Shown here piece after piece: positions 15,906 to 24,649 of a stretch of 64,000 nucleotides of DNA. How positions within the stretch are numbered: the first letter of the stretch is position 1; every line of letters starts with the position of its first letter. Both the position numbers and the translations under genes were made by a program. Origin of the DNA: Shinella zoogloeoides. GTDB taxonomy: Bacteria > Pseudomonadota > Alphaproteobacteria > Rhizobiales > Rhizobiaceae. The notes below the pieces were generated by a model. That model was not told the DNA's origin, did not search any database, and was given only the letters and a program-made list of their open reading frames with translations. The stretch covers positions 911,501 to 975,500 of the forward strand of contig NZ_CP086610.1 of assembly GCF_020883495.1 (NCBI RefSeq), in the 5' to 3' direction.

Positions 15906-18900
15906 ATGGCGACACTTCTCTTCCAGGCGGCGGGCGCCGCGCTCGGCAGCGTTTTCGGCCCCATCGGCGCGATCGTCGGGCGGGCGGTGGGCGCGCTTGC
16001 AGGTTCGGTCGTCGACCGCTCGCTGATGGGCGGCGGAGGCGGGGACGGCAGGACGATTTCCGGCCCGCGGCTGATGGACGGCCGCGTGCCCGGCTCCGAG
16101 GAAGGCACGGCGATCAGCCGTGTCTACGGCACCTCGCGCCTCGGCGGCACGCTGATCTGGGCGACGCGCTTCGAGGAACAGGTCACCGTGGAAGAGCGAC
16201 AAGGCGGCAAGGGTGGCGGCGGGGGCGGCTCGCAGGTCCAGACGCGGACTTACCGCTATTTCGCGAACCTTGCGATGGCGGTCTGCGAGGGGCCGGTCGC
16301 CAGCGTGCGCCGCATCTGGGTGGACGGGCGCGAACTCGACATGACCTCGGTGGCGATACGCATCTATACCGGGACGCCGGACCAGCCGCCCGATCCGCTG
16401 ATCGAGGCCAGGCAGGGGGCGGGCAAGACGCCGGCCTATCGCGGGCTGTGCTATGTCGTGCTGGAGCGGTTTCCGCTGGAGGCCTATGGCAACCGCATTC
16501 CGCTTCTGCATTTCGAGGTGGTGCGGCCGGTCGGCTCGCTGGAAAAGGAGGTTCGGGCGGTAACGATCATTCCCGGCTCGACGGAGCACGGCTACGATCC
16601 GTCGCGCGTGACGGAGGTGACCGGGGCAGGTTCGGCGCGGCACATCAACCGCAACATGCTGCTCGCCTCGAGCGACTGGCGCGCCTCGCTCGCCGATCTC
16701 AAGAGCCTTTGCCCCAATCTCGAGCGGGTCGCGCTGGTCGTCGCCTGGTTCGGGACGGATCTCAGGGCCGGCAACTGCCGGATCGTGCCGGGGGTGGAGA
16801 CGCGCAATCGCGGCGGGGAATCGCGGCCCTGGCGGGTCGGGGGCATCACGCGCCCGGGCGCTTATCTGGTGAGCCGCAACGAGGGGAAGGCGGCCTTCGG
16901 CGGCACGCCCTCGGATGCCGGCGTGATCGCGGCGATCCGCCATCTCAAGGCCGAGGGGCTTGAAGTCTATCTCTATCCGTTCCTGATGATGGACGTGCCG
17001 GCGGGCAACGGCCTGCCCGATCCCTATGGCGGGGCGGGGCAGGCCGCCTATCCCTGGCGCGGGCGCATTACCTGCCATCCCGCTTCGGCGGATCAAACGG
17101 GCGCGGCGCGCTCGCAGGTGCAGGCTTTCCTCGGCAATGCGCAGGCGGGGCACTTTGCCGTCAGCGGCGAAACCATCATCGCGCCCTCTGGCGACGAGGG
17201 CTATCGCCGGATGGTGCTGCATTATGCGCGGCTGGCGGAGGTGGCGGGCGGTGTCGACGGCTTCCTCATCGGCTCGGAGATGCGCGGGCTGACGGCGCTG
17301 CGCGATGGCGAGGGGCGGTTTCCCTTCGTGGAAGGGCTCTGCACGCTGGCGGCCAACGTGCGCGCCGTGCTGCGCGCCGGCACGAAGATCACCTATGCGG
17401 CGGACTGGAGCGAATATGCCGGCTTCCAGCCGACGGGCGGGGGTGGGGAGCTGCGCTTTCCGCTCGATCCGCTCTGGGCGCATCCGGCCATCGATGCCGT
17501 GGGCATCGACAATTACATGCCGCTTTCCGACTGGCAGGACGGCGACATGCTCGCGGGCAACCCGGACGGGTTCCGCCATTCGGAAGACGTGGCGGGCATG
17601 CGGGGCGCGATCACGCAAGGCGAGGGCTTCGACTGGTACTATGCCGACGATGCCGACCGCAGGGCGCGCATCCGCACGCCGATCACCGACGGGGCGGCGG
17701 GCAAGCCCTGGGTGTTTCGCTACAAGGATATCGAAAGCTGGTGGACGAACCCGCATCACGAGCGGGGACCGGGCGGGGCGGAACTGCCCGCGCCGACGGC
17801 CTGGGTGCCGCGCTCCAAGCCGGTCTGGTTCACGGAACTCGGCTGCCCGGCGATCGACAAGGGGGCGAACCGGCCGAACGCCTTCGTCGACGCCAAGAGC
17901 GTCGAGAACGCGCTGCCGCACCATTCCGGCGGCGCGCGCAGCGATTCCATGCAGCGCCGCTTCCTCGACGCGCATCACGACTGGTGGCAGGGCGGCGGGC
18001 CGGAGCCGGGCATGGTGGATCCGGGGCGCGTCTTCCTGTGGACCTGGGACGCGCGGCCCTATCCGGCCTTTCCCGAAAATCTTTCACTGTGGGCGGACGG
18101 GGCGAACTGGCAGCGCGGGCACTGGCTGAACGGGCGGCTCGGCGCGGGGACGGTGGCCGATGTCATCGCCGCCATCCTCACCGATCACGGTTTTACGGAT
18201 TTCGACGTGTCCGGCGTCTGCGGCGACCTGCCGGGCTTCGTGCAGGGCGAGCAGACCTCGGCGCGCCGGCTGATCGAGCCGCTGCTGGAGGCGTTCCAGA
18301 TCGATGCGCTGGAGGCGGACGGACGGCTGACATTCCGCTCGCGGCTGAAATCCGCGCTGCCGGCGGCCGAGCTGGAGGTGCTGGCCGAGCGGCCGGACGA
18401 GGCGCTTTTCGAGGAGAGCCGGGGCCATATCAGCGATCTTTGCGGCGAGGCGATCCTCGACCATTTCGACGAGGCGAGCGGGCATCCGCGTGTGACGACA
18501 CGCTCCCGGCGCATGGCGGGCGGCACGGACCGGGTGCTCCGGCTCTCGCTGCCGGCGGTGCTGCATGCGGGCGGCGCGGCGGCCTGCGTCGAGACGGCTC
18601 TGCGCGACCACCGCGCCGGCCAGCGTCGTGTTTCCTTCCGCCTGCCGCCGACGGCGCTCGGCTTCACGCCGGGCGATGTGGTGCGGCTTGCCGGCGGGCC
18701 GGCGGGGCGTTTCCTGATCACGGGCATCACCGATGGGATGGTGCGCGAGGTCGAGGCGCTCGCCATCGCGGCTGGCGACAGCGCTGCGCCCGCGCCGGTG
18801 GAGGAGGGCGGGCCGACGGGCGAAACGGGGGCGGCGGACGCTTTCGCGCCCGTCGTCGCGCTGCTCGACCTGCCGGTGCTCGGCACGGGCAATCCGCAGG

Positions 18901-19772
18901 ATTTCGCCTGCGTCGCCGCCTATGCCCAGCCCTGGCGCGCCATGCTCGTCTCCAGTTCCGAAACGACGGAGGGCTACCGCATCCGCACGCAGCTCGACAG
19001 GCCGGCGCGGATCGGCTGGCTGGCCGAGCCGCTCGGGTCGGGCGTGGTGGGACGGTTCGACGACAGCGGTTCGTTGCTGATCGACCTTCCCGCGGGCGGG
19101 CTGTCCTCGGCCGACAGGCTGGCGGTGCTGAACGGGACGAACCGCATTGCGCTCAGCGCCGGGAACGGGGCCTGGGAAATCGTCGGGTTCCGCACGGCGA
19201 GCGAGATCGCGCCGCGGCGCTGGCGACTGAGCGGCCTCTTGCGTGCGCTCTGCGGCACCGAGGACGCCATGATCGCGGGCCATGCGGTGGACGCCCAGGC
19301 CGTGATGCTCGACGAGGCGCTGCGTCCGCTCGGTCTCGGCGTGGAGGAGGCGGGGCGTCTTTCCAACTGGGTGGTCGACGCCATTGGCGTTTCGGCCACG
19401 CAGATCGGCCCCTTCGCCTTTGCCGGCGGGATAAGGGCGCTGACGCCGCTTTGCCCGGTGCATCTGCGCGCCCGGCGCGGGGCGGACGGCATTGCGCGGT
19501 TTTCCTGGGTGCGGCGCGGCCGCATCGATTCGGATAGCTGGCTTGCCGTCGAGATTCCGCTGGACGAGCCGACCGAGGGCTACCGGCTGGAAATCCTCTC
19601 GGGGGAGACTGTGGTGCGCAGCGTCGAGACGGGCGCGCCATCTTATGCCTATCCGGCCGCCGACGAGCTTGCCGATTTCGGCGCGCCGCAGGCGGCCCTT
19701 TCCATCCGCGTGCGCCAGCTCGGCCGCGCGGTGCCGCTCGGCCTGCCGGCCGAGGCGACCCTCAGTCTCTAG
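15906..19772 (+). CDS. GTA tail-tip/host specificity megatron protein (g15-like)
   Basis: The 1288-residue protein is the largest in the cluster. The N-terminal part (FQAAGAALGSVFGPIGAIVG, then ISRVYGTSRLGGTLIWATRF) matches the tail-tip family. A central TIM-barrel-like GTA domain shows YLYPFLMMDVPAGNGLPDP, FLIGSEMRGLTALRD, ITYAADWSEYAGF and AVGIDNYMPLSDWQDGDM. Around residues 570-710 come RYKDIESWWTNPHHERPG-like sequence and WFTELGCPAIDKGANRP. The C-terminal half fits the phage tail family DUF3607-like region (VTTRSRRMAGG onward). It should form the tip that contacts the recipient cell. It starts 4 bases after the peptidase stop. Confidence 0.93.
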   Translation: MATLLFQAAGAALGSVFGPIGAIVGRAVGALAGSVVDRSLMGGGGGDGRTISGPRLMDGRVPGSEEGTAISRVYGTSRLGGTLIWATRFEEQVTVEERQGGKGGGGGGSQVQTRTYRYFANLAMAVCEGPVASVRRIWVDGRELDMTSVAIRIYTGTPDQPPDPLIEARQGAGKTPAYRGLCYVVLERFPLEAYGNRIPLLHFEVVRPVGSLEKEVRAVTIIPGSTEHGYDPSRVTEVTGAGSARHINRNMLLASSDWRASLADLKSLCPNLERVALVVAWFGTDLRAGNCRIVPGVETRNRGGESRPWRVGGITRPGAYLVSRNEGKAAFGGTPSDAGVIAAIRHLKAEGLEVYLYPFLMMDVPAGNGLPDPYGGAGQAAYPWRGRITCHPASADQTGAARSQVQAFLGNAQAGHFAVSGETIIAPSGDEGYRRMVLHYARLAEVAGGVDGFLIGSEMRGLTALRDGEGRFPFVEGLCTLAANVRAVLRAGTKITYAADWSEYAGFQPTGGGGELRFPLDPLWAHPAIDAVGIDNYMPLSDWQDGDMLAGNPDGFRHSEDVAGMRGAITQGEGFDWYYADDADRRARIRTPITDGAAGKPWVFRYKDIESWWTNPHHERGPGGAELPAPTAWVPRSKPVWFTELGCPAIDKGANRPNAFVDAKSVENALPHHSGGARSDSMQRRFLDAHHDWWQGGGPEPGMVDPGRVFLWTWDARPYPAFPENLSLWADGANWQRGHWLNGRLGAGTVADVIAAILTDHGFTDFDVSGVCGDLPGFVQGEQTSARRLIEPLLEAFQIDALEADGRLTFRSRLKSALPAAELEVLAERPDEALFEESRGHISDLCGEAILDHFDEASGHPRVTTRSRRMAGGTDRVLRLSLPAVLHAGGAAACVETALRDHRAGQRRVSFRLPPTALGFTPGDVVRLAGGPAGRFLITGITDGMVREVEALAIAAGDSAAPAPVEEGGPTGETGAADAFAPVVALLDLPVLGTGNPQDFACVAAYAQPWRAMLVSSSETTEGYRIRTQLDRPARIGWLAEPLGSGVVGRFDDSGSLLIDLPAGGLSSADRLAVLNGTNRIALSAGNGAWEIVGFRTASEIAPRRWRLSGLLRALCGTEDAMIAGHAVDAQAVMLDEALRPLGLGVEEAGRLSNWVVDAIGVSATQIGPFAFAGGIRALTPLCPVHLRARRGADGIARFSWVRRGRIDSDSWLAVEIPLDEPTEGYRLEILSGETVVRSVETGAPSYAYPAADELADFGAPQAALSIRVRQLGRAVPLGLPAEATLSL

Positions 19773-19782
19773 GAGAAACAGC

Positions 19783-19992
19783 ATGAGTGACGATCTAAAA
19801 GCCCGGTATCAGTCCCGCACCGTCTGGGGCGCGCTGATCGCGATTGCGGCCTCGCTGGCCAATGCGGCGGGCGTCGAGGTGACCAGCGGCGACGGGGCGG
19901 AACTGGCCGATCTCATCGTTGCGGCGACGGGCACGGCGGGCGGCCTCGTGGCGCTGCTCGGGCGAATTTCGGCGCGTCGGCGCGTGCGGTGA
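19783..19992 (+). CDS. Small membrane protein, candidate holin
   Basis: The 69-residue protein begins MSDDLKARYQSRTVWGALIA and has two hydrophobic segments, about residues 15-30 and 45-60 (IVAATGTAGGLVALLGRI), with a basic tail SARRRVR. This layout resembles small holin-like proteins at the ends of phage modules. AGGAG lies 8 bases before the ATG. It follows the tail-tip gene by 10 bases and closes the cluster. The pairing with the endolysin at 6108 suggests a lysis role, but this is inference. Confidence 0.5.
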   Translation: MSDDLKARYQSRTVWGALIAIAASLANAAGVEVTSGDGAELADLIVAATGTAGGLVALLGRISARRRVR

Positions 19993-20078
19993 GGGGCGTA
20001 AAAGTTCGCGCCCGCATTCATTTGCCATTCAGCGTGGATCGTTTATTGCTTGCATCACACTGATCTGCACCTGAAAGT

Positions 20079-20336
20079 ATGTTCATGGCATCGCCACTTC
20101 TCATATCCGCGCTTGCGGCCAGCCTGATGCTCCCGGCGCCCGTCGATACGGGCGCCATGCGGGACGTCGTCGGGGTAGCCGGCGACTGCAGCAATGCGGC
20201 CGCGCAGGTGGTGGCCCAGACCGGCGGCGAACTTCTCTCCGCCAAGCCGGACGGCGACAGTTGCGTGGTGACCGTGCTGGTGCCCGGCAACGGCAATGCG
20301 CGGCCCCGCAAGGTGACCGTCCGCGTGCCGATGTAA
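20079..20336 (+). CDS. feuN: FeuN-like periplasmic inhibitor of the FeuPQ system
   Basis: The 85-residue protein has a hydrophobic signal-like N-terminus (residues 3-19, SPLLISALAASLMLP) and a small domain with two cysteines (VAGDCSNAAAQVV and GDSCVVTVLV) that could form a disulfide. It is the first gene of an operon with feuP and feuQ. In Sinorhizobium meliloti a small periplasmic product, FeuN, encoded at this position restrains FeuQ signalling and is needed for viability. Identity here rests on position, size and export signal. Two in-frame ATGs (20079 and 20085) are possible starts. Confidence 0.75.
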   Translation: MFMASPLLISALAASLMLPAPVDTGAMRDVVGVAGDCSNAAAQVVAQTGGELLSAKPDGDSCVVTVLVPGNGNARPRKVTVRVPM

Positions 20337-20372
20337 CGGGCCGGCGGCAAACAGCAGATAGGAAGAGGGCGA

Positions 20373-21044
20373 ATGCGCATCCTGGTGGTCGAGGACGACG
20401 TCAACCTGAGCCGGCAACTGAGCGAGGCGCTGAAGGAAGCCGGCTATGTGGTGGATCAGGCGTTCGATGGCGAGGAGGGGCATTATCTCGGCGATACCGA
20501 GCCTTACGACGCCATCATCCTCGATATCGGCCTGCCGGAAATGGACGGCATCACCGTACTGGAAAAGTGGCGCGCCGACGGCAAGGGCATGCCGGTTCTG
20601 CTGCTGACCGCCCGCGACCGCTGGAGCGACAAGGTTGCCGGCATCGACGCCGGGGCCGACGACTATGTGGCAAAACCCTTCCATGTGGAGGAGGTGCTGG
20701 CGCGCATTCGGGCGCTCATCCGCCGCGCGGCAGGCCATGCCAGCCCCGATATCGTCTGCGGGCCGGTGCGGCTCGACACGAAAGGCTCCAAGGCGACCGT
20801 CAATGGCGAGACGCTGAAGCTGACCTCGCACGAATATCGCCTGCTCTCCTACCTCATGCACCATATGGGCGAGGTCGTCTCGCGCACGGAACTGGTCGAG
20901 CACATGTACGACCAGGACTTCGACCGCGATTCCAACACGATCGAGGTCTTCGTCGGGCGTCTGCGCAAGAAGATCGGCGTCGACCTGATCGAGACCGTGC
21001 GCGGCCTCGGCTACCGGATGCAAGCGCCGGCCAATGGAAAATAA
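20373..21044 (+). CDS. feuP: OmpR-family response regulator FeuP
   Basis: The 223-residue regulator has a receiver domain with acidic pocket VVEDD (residues 5-9), phosphoacceptor D51 in AIILDIGLPEMDG, T in LLTARD and K in YVAKPFHVEE. A winged-helix DNA-binding domain follows (LTSHEYRLLSYLMHHMGEVVSR...DRDSNTIEVFVGRLRKKIG). It overlaps the sensor kinase gene by 11 bases. In S. meliloti FeuP activates ndvA for cyclic glucan export in low-osmolarity conditions and is needed for symbiosis. Confidence 0.88.
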   Translation: MRILVVEDDVNLSRQLSEALKEAGYVVDQAFDGEEGHYLGDTEPYDAIILDIGLPEMDGITVLEKWRADGKGMPVLLLTARDRWSDKVAGIDAGADDYVAKPFHVEEVLARIRALIRRAAGHASPDIVCGPVRLDTKGSKATVNGETLKLTSHEYRLLSYLMHHMGEVVSRTELVEHMYDQDFDRDSNTIEVFVGRLRKKIGVDLIETVRGLGYRMQAPANGK

Positions 21045-22452
21045 GGCTCGGCGCTCCCCCTCGCTCACCTTCCGCGTTCTCTTTCTCGCCTCCCTCTGGG
21101 CCGCGGTGGCGCTCGTCGTCATCGCCGTGGTCATCTCGACGCTCTATCGGCAGAGCGCGGAAAAGAGTTTCCGCGATCTCCTGCGCGCGCAGCTTTACAA
21201 CGTGATCAACACCGTTTCGGCGGGGGAAAACACGCGCCTTGCCGGCACGCCGCAGCTCGGGGACCTGCGCTTCTTCCAGCCGCAATCGGGCTGGTACTGG
21301 ATCGTCGAGCCGATCGGCGGGGCGCTGGAGGGCGAGGCGCTGACTTCGTCCTCGCTCGGCACGGGCAGCATTCCCATCCCCGATACGGATAGCATTCCCT
21401 TCGATACGCGCTACGAGCGCTTCTATACGACCGTCGATTCCTTCGGCAACGAGGTCGAGGTTGTCGAGACGGAAGTGGTGCTGGACGATGAGGGGCGCAC
21501 CGCGCGCTTCCGCGTGGTCGGCAACCGCGACGTGCTGGAACAGGATATCGACGATTTTTCCGGCAGCCTCTATCTGGCGCTGCTCGGCTTCGGTATCGGC
21601 AGCCTGCTGCTCAACGCGGCGGCGATCCTCATCGGCCTTCGCCCGCTCGACCGGGCGCGCAAGGCACTGGAGAAGATCCGGGCGGGGGAAAGCGAACAGC
21701 TCGACGGGGAATTCCCGAGGGAAATCCTGCCTTTGGCGAGCGAGGTGAATGCGCTGATCGACAGCAACCGGCGCATCGTCGAGCGGGCGCGCATGCAGGT
21801 GGGCAACCTCGCGCATTCGCTGAAGACGCCGATCGCCGTGCTGCTCAACGAATCGCGCCTCATTCCCGCGCCGCAGGGCGAACTGGTGAAGACGCAGGCC
21901 GACGCCATGCAGAGCCAGGTGCAATCCTATCTCAACCGCGCCCGCATCGCCGCCCAGCGCGAATCGGTGCTTGCCCGCACCGAGGCGCAGCCGGTGCTGG
22001 AGCGGCTGGTGCGCGTGATGCGGCGGCTCAATGCCGAAAGGCAGTTCCCGCTTTCCGTCGATCCGCCGGGCCTCGTGCTGGCGATGGAGCAGCAGGATAT
22101 CGAGGAGACCGTGGGGAACCTGCTGGAGAACGCGGCGCGCTATGCGCGCACATCCGTCTCCGTGAAAGCCTATGCCGCGCCCGCCGACATGCGCGGCAGC
22201 GACGATGCGCGCCGGAGCTGGATCGTGATCGAGGTGGAGGACGACGGGCCGGGCCTCGAACCGGACCAGATCCGCGAGGCGATGAAGCGCGGCAAGCGGC
22301 TCGACGAGAGCAAACCGGGCACGGGGCTTGGTCTTTCCATCGTCAGCGAGATCGCCTCCGAGTATCAGGGCACCTTCGGGCTTTCGCGCGGGCCGCGCGG
22401 CGGGCTACTGGCGCGGCTCGTTCTGCCGGCGGTCACAAAGGATGTTGCCTGA
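21034..22452 (+). CDS. feuQ: Sensor histidine kinase FeuQ
   Basis: The 472-residue kinase has two membrane segments (about residues 15-36 and 179-201) flanking a periplasmic sensor of about 140 residues, then a HAMP-like linker. The phosphoacceptor is H261 in NLAHSLKTPIAVLL. The ATPase domain has NLLENAARYA (N box), VEDDGPGLE (G1) and GTGLGLSIV (G2). The PhoQ-like architecture fits FeuQ, the partner of the FeuP regulator encoded upstream. The small exported protein at the start of the operon is its likely periplasmic inhibitor. Confidence 0.88.
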   Translation: MENKARRSPSLTFRVLFLASLWAAVALVVIAVVISTLYRQSAEKSFRDLLRAQLYNVINTVSAGENTRLAGTPQLGDLRFFQPQSGWYWIVEPIGGALEGEALTSSSLGTGSIPIPDTDSIPFDTRYERFYTTVDSFGNEVEVVETEVVLDDEGRTARFRVVGNRDVLEQDIDDFSGSLYLALLGFGIGSLLLNAAAILIGLRPLDRARKALEKIRAGESEQLDGEFPREILPLASEVNALIDSNRRIVERARMQVGNLAHSLKTPIAVLLNESRLIPAPQGELVKTQADAMQSQVQSYLNRARIAAQRESVLARTEAQPVLERLVRVMRRLNAERQFPLSVDPPGLVLAMEQQDIEETVGNLLENAARYARTSVSVKAYAAPADMRGSDDARRSWIVIEVEDDGPGLEPDQIREAMKRGKRLDESKPGTGLGLSIVSEIASEYQGTFGLSRGPRGGLLARLVLPAVTKDVA

Positions 22453-22561
22453 CAGGACGGACAATGCCACAAGGGAGAAACTCGCGGGCATGAGGATCGC
22501 GGGAGTGACGGGTTTCGGTGCGGCTTGCCGCCCTTTGCGTGAAGAGAGACGGTCCCATCGG

Positions 22562-22984
22562 ATGAAGACGGGTTTGCGCGGCGCCTTTTTCCCCTTCCTT
22601 CTGACAATGCTGACGATTTCGGGATGTGCGACCACATCCGGCGGCAAGGGCGTCCCGACGGCCGGGCCGCAGGGCGCCGCCGTCTATATCACCGCCCTTC
22701 AGGGCGGCCTCGTCAGCCGCAATACGGCCACGCAGCTTTCCAAGGCTGACCTGCAGCGGGCGCTGGAGGCCGAATATCGCGCGCTGGAAGCCGCGCCCGG
22801 TGGCCAGCCGGTCGTCTGGCAGGGCAGCGGCGTCAGCGGTTCCGTCGTCGCGGCCGCGCCCTATCAGGTCGGCTCGCAGAACTGCCGGCAATACAGCCAT
22901 ACGCTGACCGTGGACGGTCGCCAGACCGTGACGCGGGGCGCTGCCTGCCGTAACGAAGACGGGGCCTGGGCGCCGCTGTCCTGA
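22562..22984 (+). CDS. Lipoprotein with RT0821/Lpp0805-type surface domain
   Basis: The 140-residue protein has a signal sequence with the lipobox TISGC (Cys near residue 21), so it should be lipid-anchored. The C-terminal region YQVGSQNCRQYSHTLTVDGR and AACRNEDGAWAPLS is the pattern of RT0821/Lpp0805-type surface proteins and includes two cysteines. An earlier in-frame start is possible but would bury the signal peptide. The gene lies 109 bases after feuQ. Function unknown. Confidence 0.75.
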   Translation: MKTGLRGAFFPFLLTMLTISGCATTSGGKGVPTAGPQGAAVYITALQGGLVSRNTATQLSKADLQRALEAEYRALEAAPGGQPVVWQGSGVSGSVVAAAPYQVGSQNCRQYSHTLTVDGRQTVTRGAACRNEDGAWAPLS

Positions 22985-23075
22985 GACCGCGCCGGTTGCG
23001 GCGAAACGCCTCAAATTCGCGTCATCGCGTCCGGGGGAATTGGAAAGCGTCGCGCGTTCCAGTATTTGAACGGTC

Positions 23076-24203
23076 ATGCTTTTCTGGATTCTCGTCGCCA
23101 TCCTGACGGCAGCCGTCGCGGCCGTCCTGCTTCTCCCCCTGCTGCGCGGCCCCGTGGCGGGCACGCAGAGCGATGCCAGCCATGATGTCGAGGTCTATCA
23201 CGACCAGCTCGAGGAGCTGAAGCGCGACGAGGCGACGGGCCTCATCGGCGCGGGCGAGGCGGAACTGGCCCGCGCGGAAGTCGCGCGCCGGCTGATCGCC
23301 GCCAGCAAGGCCGAGGCGCGCGGCGGCGCAAGCCCGACGCAGCGCCGCAACCGGCTGGCGCAGGCCTTCGTGATCGTGCTGCTGCCGGCCATCGGCCTCT
23401 GTCTCTATCTCGTGACCGGCCGGCCGGAGCTTCCGGCCCAGCCGCTCGCCGAGCGCCTCGCCAATCCCGGCAACGACATCTCCATCCTCATCGCGCGGGC
23501 GGAAAACCATCTGGCGCGCAACCCGGACGACGGGGCGGGCTGGGACCTGCTGGCGCCGATCTACTATCGCAGCGGCCGGATGGAGGACGCGGCGAACGCC
23601 TTCGCCCAGGCGATCCGCGTCCTCGGCCCGAACCCGGACAGGCTCGACGGTCAGGCCGAAACGCTGATCGCGCTGGCGAACGGCATCGTCACGGCGGAGG
23701 CGCGCAAGGCGCTGGAGCAATCGCTGGCGCTGAAGGCGGACAATCCGCGCGCCGGATACTATCTGGCGCTGGCGCTGGAGCAGGACGGCAGGAAGCCTGA
23801 GGCGCTGGCGGCCTTCGAGACGCTGGCGAAGCAGGCCCCGGCCGACGCGCCCTGGCTGCCACTCGTCAACCGGCATATCGCCGGGCTCGGCGGGGAGGGC
23901 GGCCATCTCGGCAATCCGAGCGCGGGCGACATGGCGGCGGCAGAGGACATGAGCGCAGGCGACCGCCAGCAGATGATCGCCGGCATGGTGGAGAGCCTTG
24001 CCGCGAAGCTTCAGGACAATCCCGACAATTTCGAAGGGTGGATGCGCATCATCCGCTCCTATGTTGTGCTGGATCAAAGGCCGAAGGCCGAGGCCGCGCT
24101 ACAGACGGCGCTCAAGACCTTCCCGGCGGACGGCGAGAACGGCAAACAGCTTCTGCAGCTCGCCCGGGACCTATCGATTTCGGCTGAGGGCAGCGGACAA
24201 TGA
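23076..24203 (+). CDS. ccmI: Cytochrome c maturation protein CcmI (CycH)
   Basis: The 375-residue membrane protein chaperones apocytochrome c to the haem ligation machinery. Two membrane helices at the N-terminus (about residues 3-22 and 92-112) flank a conserved cytoplasmic loop ([18 protein letters not shown]). A periplasmic TPR region follows ([39 protein letters not shown]). It overlaps ccmE by 4 bases, the usual ccmI-ccmE-ccmF-ccmH (cycHJKL) arrangement of rhizobia. Confidence 0.92.
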   Translation: MLFWILVAILTAAVAAVLLLPLLRGPVAGTQSDASHDVEVYHDQLEELKRDEATGLIGAGEAELARAEVARRLIAASKAEARGGASPTQRRNRLAQAFVIVLLPAIGLCLYLVTGRPELPAQPLAERLANPGNDISILIARAENHLARNPDDGAGWDLLAPIYYRSGRMEDAANAFAQAIRVLGPNPDRLDGQAETLIALANGIVTAEARKALEQSLALKADNPRAGYYLALALEQDGRKPEALAAFETLAKQAPADAPWLPLVNRHIAGLGGEGGHLGNPSAGDMAAAEDMSAGDRQQMIAGMVESLAAKLQDNPDNFEGWMRIIRSYVVLDQRPKAEAALQTALKTFPADGENGKQLLQLARDLSISAEGSGQ

Positions 24204-24649
24204 CACGCAAACAGAAACGTCTGGCGGTTATAGGCGGCGGCATCGGTTTTCTCGTGGCGGCGGTGCTGCTGGTCATGTTCGCCTTCAGCCAGTCTATCGC
24301 CTATTTCTACGTGCCGGGAGACCTTGCCAAGGCGAATGTCGCGCCGGGCACCCGCATCCGCCTTGGCGGCCTCGTGGAAAGCGGCACGGTGAAGCGCGGC
24401 GAAGGCTCGACCGTGACGTTCACGGTGACGGACACGATCGCCAATGTGCCGGTGACCTATACCGGCATCCTGCCGGACCTTTTCCGCGAGGGGCAGGGTG
24501 TGGTGGCCGAGGGCGCCTTCGGCACGGACGGGCTTTTCGTGGCCGATACGGTGCTCGCCAAGCATGACGAGACCTATATGCCCAAGGACGTGGCGGACCG
24601 GCTGAAGGCGCAGGGCGTCGAACTTTCCGGCAAGGAAACGATCAAATGA
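24200..24649 (+). CDS. ccmE: Haem chaperone CcmE (CycJ)
   Basis: The 149-residue protein has one N-terminal membrane helix (residues 8-28) and a periplasmic OB-fold domain. The covalent haem attachment histidine is H122 in [10 protein letters not shown], with the ligand tyrosine Y126. It receives haem from CcmC and delivers it to CcmF/CcmH. It overlaps the genes on both sides by 4 bases, so translation is probably coupled. Confidence 0.95.
   Translation: MTRKQKRLAVIGGGIGFLVAAVLLVMFAFSQSIAYFYVPGDLAKANVAPGTRIRLGGLVESGTVKRGEGSTVTFTVTDTIANVPVTYTGILPDLFREGQGVVAEGAFGTDGLFVADTVLAKHDETYMPKDVADRLKAQGVELSGKETIK

Noticed and set aside
15411..17978. An 855-codon minus-strand open frame opposite the tail-tip gene
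   Set aside because: It is an antisense shadow of the GC-rich tail-tip gene, which has clear domains. Composition is Arg/His/Pro-rich with no motif.
3966..19992. Intact integrated prophage
   Set aside because: No integrase, excisionase, repressor, replication genes, attachment repeats or tRNA target are visible, and the gene order equals that of gene transfer agents.
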